Part shown: positions 5,693 to 7,596 of the stretch, piece by piece
Numbering within the stretch: the stretch's first letter is position 1
How the letters are laid out: each line of letters starts with the position of its first letter
NCBI GenBank assembly: GCA_024225895.1
Contig: JAAEMC010000217.1
Location: 1 to 7,596, forward strand
DNA from: Desulfobacteraceae bacterium
GTDB taxonomy: Bacteria > Desulfobacterota > Desulfobacteria > Desulfobacterales > Desulfobacteraceae
Length of the DNA: 7,596 nucleotides
Direction: 5' to 3'
Position numbers and translations under genes: made by a program
The notes under the pieces: generated by a model
Seen by the model: the letters and a program-made list of their open reading frames with translations, nothing else
The model's database searches: none
Told to the model about the DNA's origin: nothing

Positions 5693-7292
5693 GAGGGTTA
5701 AGCTGAATTGCCTTGTCATAGCTCTCCAGCGCTCGCTTAGGCTGGCCTAACTCTTTTAGTGTGTTGCCACGGTTAATGTAGCCCTCCACAAAATCGGGTT
5801 TGAGCTGGATTGCCGTATCATAGCTCTCCAGCGCTTGTTCAGATTGACCTAACTCACTAAGAGCATTGCCACGGTTAATATAAGCCTCTGCATAATGAGG
5901 TTTGCACCGTATGGCTTCTTCATAACTTTTTATCGCCTCTTCAAGATGTCCAAGTTCTCTGAATACAATACCTCGGTAGTTGTAAGCATCTGCATAATCA
6001 GGGTTAAAAAGATTAACTTTTTCAAACAATTCAAGCGCTTTTTCATTATCACCATCATTCATGGCTAACGTTGCCAGATTATTGGCTACTTCACCCATAT
6101 TCGGATTTATACCCAAGGCGTTGTTGTAGGCATTTTTCGCCTCTGTCAATTGTTCATCCTGTTGCAGCGCAGTTCCATAGTTTGCCCATGCATTTGCATT
6201 GTCCGGGGCAAGTTCAACCGCTTTTTTCAAAAGCGTGAGAGCCTCTTCTACAATACCTGCCTGGCGTTTGTATTCGCCAAGCATGATCATATAATCAATG
6301 CTGCCCGGCTCATGCACAAGTGCTTGCTCAAGGGAAGAAATGGCCTGCAGCAGATTGTTATCCTGATAATACAAATTAGCAGAAAGTCCCCATAATTGGG
6401 TTAAATACGGCTTGATTGACAGGGCTTTCTTACAGTCAACAAGAGCTCCTTGCCTGTCTCCATTATTAAATCTATACAGCGCACGGGTGGCATAGGCTTC
6501 AGCATAATTTGCTTTATCTTTAATTATGGCCTCCACAAGCTCCAGTGCTTTAATGTCCTGCCCTGACGCAGCATAGGCCGTAGATAAGACCAGGCGGTTT
6601 TCATAAAAATGCGGTTCAACCGTAACAGCTTTAATCGCTGCTGAAAGCGCATGATGCGTTTGATTTTGCTTGAGGTAAAGGCGGGCTAAGTTGCGTTGCA
6701 CAACAGCAAGATCGGGCGCAATTGAAATAGCCCTTTTAATCATTCCCATGGCAGATGTTTCATTTCTTAAAAGCAAATATACATGGGCCAGGTGAGCGAG
6801 AGCTCCCGGGTCATCCGGGTTTTTTGTAAGCCAATCTTCAAGCCACGATGAGGCTTGCTGATATTGTCCAGACTCTCTGAACTGTATTGCAGGTTCGAGG
6901 TCATTTTTATCATTTGGATGCATTTTTTGTTCTTTTAATTGGATTGCGAGTTGATCTACCCCATCACCTGAGAGGCCCTTCTCTTTTCCCTGCTTCAGTA
7001 CCTGACGAGCAGTATCACGATTGCCAGATTTTATAAGAGCATCAATATAGCTTAGCCAATACTGACCATTTGCCGGGTTGTTCTCCAATGCTATCTTAAA
7101 GAACGGCAAAGATTGTTCAACTTTGTTCATTTGAACCGCCAACACACCAAGGTTGTGGTTTGCATCAGTATGCTTTGGCTGAGCCTGTAAAATTGCCCGG
7201 TAAAGCTGCTCTGCTCTTTGTAGTCGGTTTGCTTTATGGTAATCGATTGCCTGCTGTAGTGTTTCTGTAATTGTGAGGTTTGGATTTTGCAT
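5688..7292 (-). CDS. TPR-repeat protein, C-terminus truncated by the IS
   Basis: The protein is about 15 tetratricopeptide repeats of 34 residues. They start with ETLQQAIDYHKANRLQRAEQL and include clear copies such as AEAYINRGNALSELGQSEQA. A linker at about 109-130 separates two blocks. TPR solenoids mediate protein-protein contacts. Proteins with this N-terminal style usually continue into a sulfotransferase or glycosyltransferase domain, which would set the function; that part is missing. The last repeat breaks off at AIQLNPL, and the final codon and TGA come from the IS end, so 3' truncation is seen directly. The last two full repeats (5710-5913) are also similar at the DNA level with a 102-bp period, suggesting recent duplication. 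Start: ATG at 7292, seven bases after AAGGA. No signal peptide or membrane segment is seen, so it is probably cytoplasmic. Confidence 0.93.
   Translation of the reverse strand: MQNPNLTITETLQQAIDYHKANRLQRAEQLYRAILQAQPKHTDANHNLGVLAVQMNKVEQSLPFFKIALENNPANGQYWLSYIDALIKSGNRDTARQVLKQGKEKGLSGDGVDQLAIQLKEQKMHPNDKNDLEPAIQFRESGQYQQASSWLEDWLTKNPDDPGALAHLAHVYLLLRNETSAMGMIKRAISIAPDLAVVQRNLARLYLKQNQTHHALSAAIKAVTVEPHFYENRLVLSTAYAASGQDIKALELVEAIIKDKANYAEAYATRALYRFNNGDRQGALVDCKKALSIKPYLTQLWGLSANLYYQDNNLLQAISSLEQALVHEPGSIDYMIMLGEYKRQAGIVEEALTLLKKAVELAPDNANAWANYGTALQQDEQLTEAKNAYNNALGINPNMGEVANNLATLAMNDGDNEKALELFEKVNLFNPDYADAYNYRGIVFRELGHLEEAIKSYEEAIRCKPHYAEAYINRGNALSELGQSEQALESYDTAIQLKPDFVEGYINRGNTLKELGQPKRALESYDKAIQLNPL
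5710..5913. repeat. two 102-bp tandem repeat units in the TPR gene
   Basis: The unit starting at 5710 and the one starting at 5812 share long identical stretches, for example TCATAGCTCTCCAGCGCT and TTGCCACGGTTAAT. The spacing is exactly 102 bp, or 34 codons. A third unit upstream (5914 onward) is clearly more diverged. The array ends near the IS junction. Confidence 0.75.
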
Positions 7293-7299
7293 GCGCTAA

Positions 7300-7317
7300 T
7301 CCTTATTTAGCATAAGG
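7300..7317 (-). promoter_or_regulatory. ribosome binding site of the TPR gene inside a small hairpin
   Basis: AAGGA (7304 to 7300, minus strand) is seven bases from the ATG at 7292 and decides this start. Most of it lies in one arm of a 6-bp inverted repeat, CCTTAT (7301-7306) and ATAAGG (7312-7317), with a 5-base loop. The hairpin could dampen translation, though it is short and AT-rich. Confidence 0.4.
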
Positions 7318-7486
7318 TAACAATCTGTGATTGGACTGTTCTGAATATTGTGTAATTTTAAATGATCTCCAAATCAAACAAATTATAAAATATAATCTGA
7401 AATTTCATACCAACATCCCTGAAGCTTGTAAAGACGTTAATAGGACCCTGATCCACCATCTATTTTTTTATGGACGGAAACCATTT

Positions 7487-7518
7487 AAAAAAGTCGCGCT
7501 TTTATTGTAAAGAAGCGC
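7487..7518 (-). terminator. candidate intrinsic terminator for an upstream minus-strand gene
   Basis: GCGCTT (7518 to 7513 on the minus strand) pairs with AAGCGC (7501 to 7496), and the stem can extend by two weaker pairs. Three bases later a run of six T follows (7492 to 7487). The G-C-rich stem plus T run, on the strand of all nearby minus-strand genes, suits the end of a gene whose last codons may be at 7561-7596. Confidence 0.5.
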
Positions 7519-7596
7519 CTTATTATCCCTGAAATCCATTTCGAAGCATCCCAGTAAATTTTAGCTCGTTAAGGTGTGATTAATATCTGAATCAAC

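Larger units (their letters stand above)
7293..7596. other. non-coding stretch upstream of the TPR gene
   Basis: No complete gene is seen in these 304 bases. On the minus strand a frame is open from the window edge to a TAA at 7561 (11 codons), which could be the tail of an upstream gene. TATAAT on the minus strand (7387 to 7382) is a possible -10 box for the TPR gene but has no good -35 at the normal distance. It forms a 6-bp inverted repeat with a TATAAT on the plus strand (7391-7396), and the palindrome TGAAATTTCA follows at 7398-7407. These AT-rich symmetries may be chance. Confidence 0.4.

Noticed and set aside
5710..6009. Regular repeats suggesting a CRISPR or VNTR array
   Set aside because: The 102-bp period is three times 34 codons and encodes TPR units, so it is a protein repeat.
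6150..6395. Plus-strand 81-residue frame with several Cys inside the TPR gene
   Set aside because: It is antisense to well-formed TPR repeats with no ribosome binding site; the Cys residues arise from complementary Ala and Thr codons.

Overview
The window is a piece of bacterial accessory DNA, AT-rich and holding many broken genes. The TPR protein's N-terminal style, the regulator's C-terminal helices and the ion-channel family all fit a sulfate-reducer-like Desulfobacterota (deltaproteobacterial) genome. That assignment is inference from remembered protein families, not from a search.

Layout. (1) 1-438, plus strand: the 3' part of a hypothetical gene cut by the window edge, ending at an AT-rich bidirectional hairpin (439-479). 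(2) 478-2514, minus strand: a two-gene unit, an XRE-type helix-turn-helix regulator followed by a trypsin-like (S1) serine protease with two tryptophan-rich beta-sandwich-like repeats in front. No signal peptide is visible, and a 7-bp inverted repeat lies between the genes. (3) 2522-2971, plus strand: the C-terminal part of a potassium-channel-like pore protein. Its recognisable sequence starts 8 bp from the regulator's start codon, so the regulator/protease unit abuts or replaced the channel's 5' part. (4) 3166-4065, minus strand: the remains of an operon. A membrane-protein gene lacks its 5' end because of an insertion sequence, and its stop codon is one base from the ATG of a small putative zinc-binding protein whose reading frame breaks at a nine-A tract.

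(5) 4066-5692, minus strand: a complete IS3-family insertion sequence with 22-bp imperfect terminal inverted repeats, orfA, orfB with an intact DD(35)E triad, and a nine-A slippery run suited to -1 frameshifting. A 63-bp palindromic element lies in frame inside orfA. (6) 5688-7292, minus strand: a large TPR-repeat protein whose C-terminus is cut by the IS, its stop codon being supplied by the IS end. (7) 7293-7596: no complete gene, but a candidate intrinsic terminator for an upstream minus-strand gene and a hairpin over the TPR gene's ribosome binding site.

How the parts relate. The two IS flanks belong to different genes and no target duplication is visible, so the IS probably marks a deletion or recombination junction. 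Genes on both sides are truncated and in the same orientation. The intact units are the transposon and the regulator/protease pair; the TPR, channel and membrane genes look like remnants. The best candidates for something new are the HTH-protease pair, the in-frame palindromic insertion in the transposase and the possible frameshift-controlled zinc-binding protein. No CRISPR array, tRNA or rRNA was seen.
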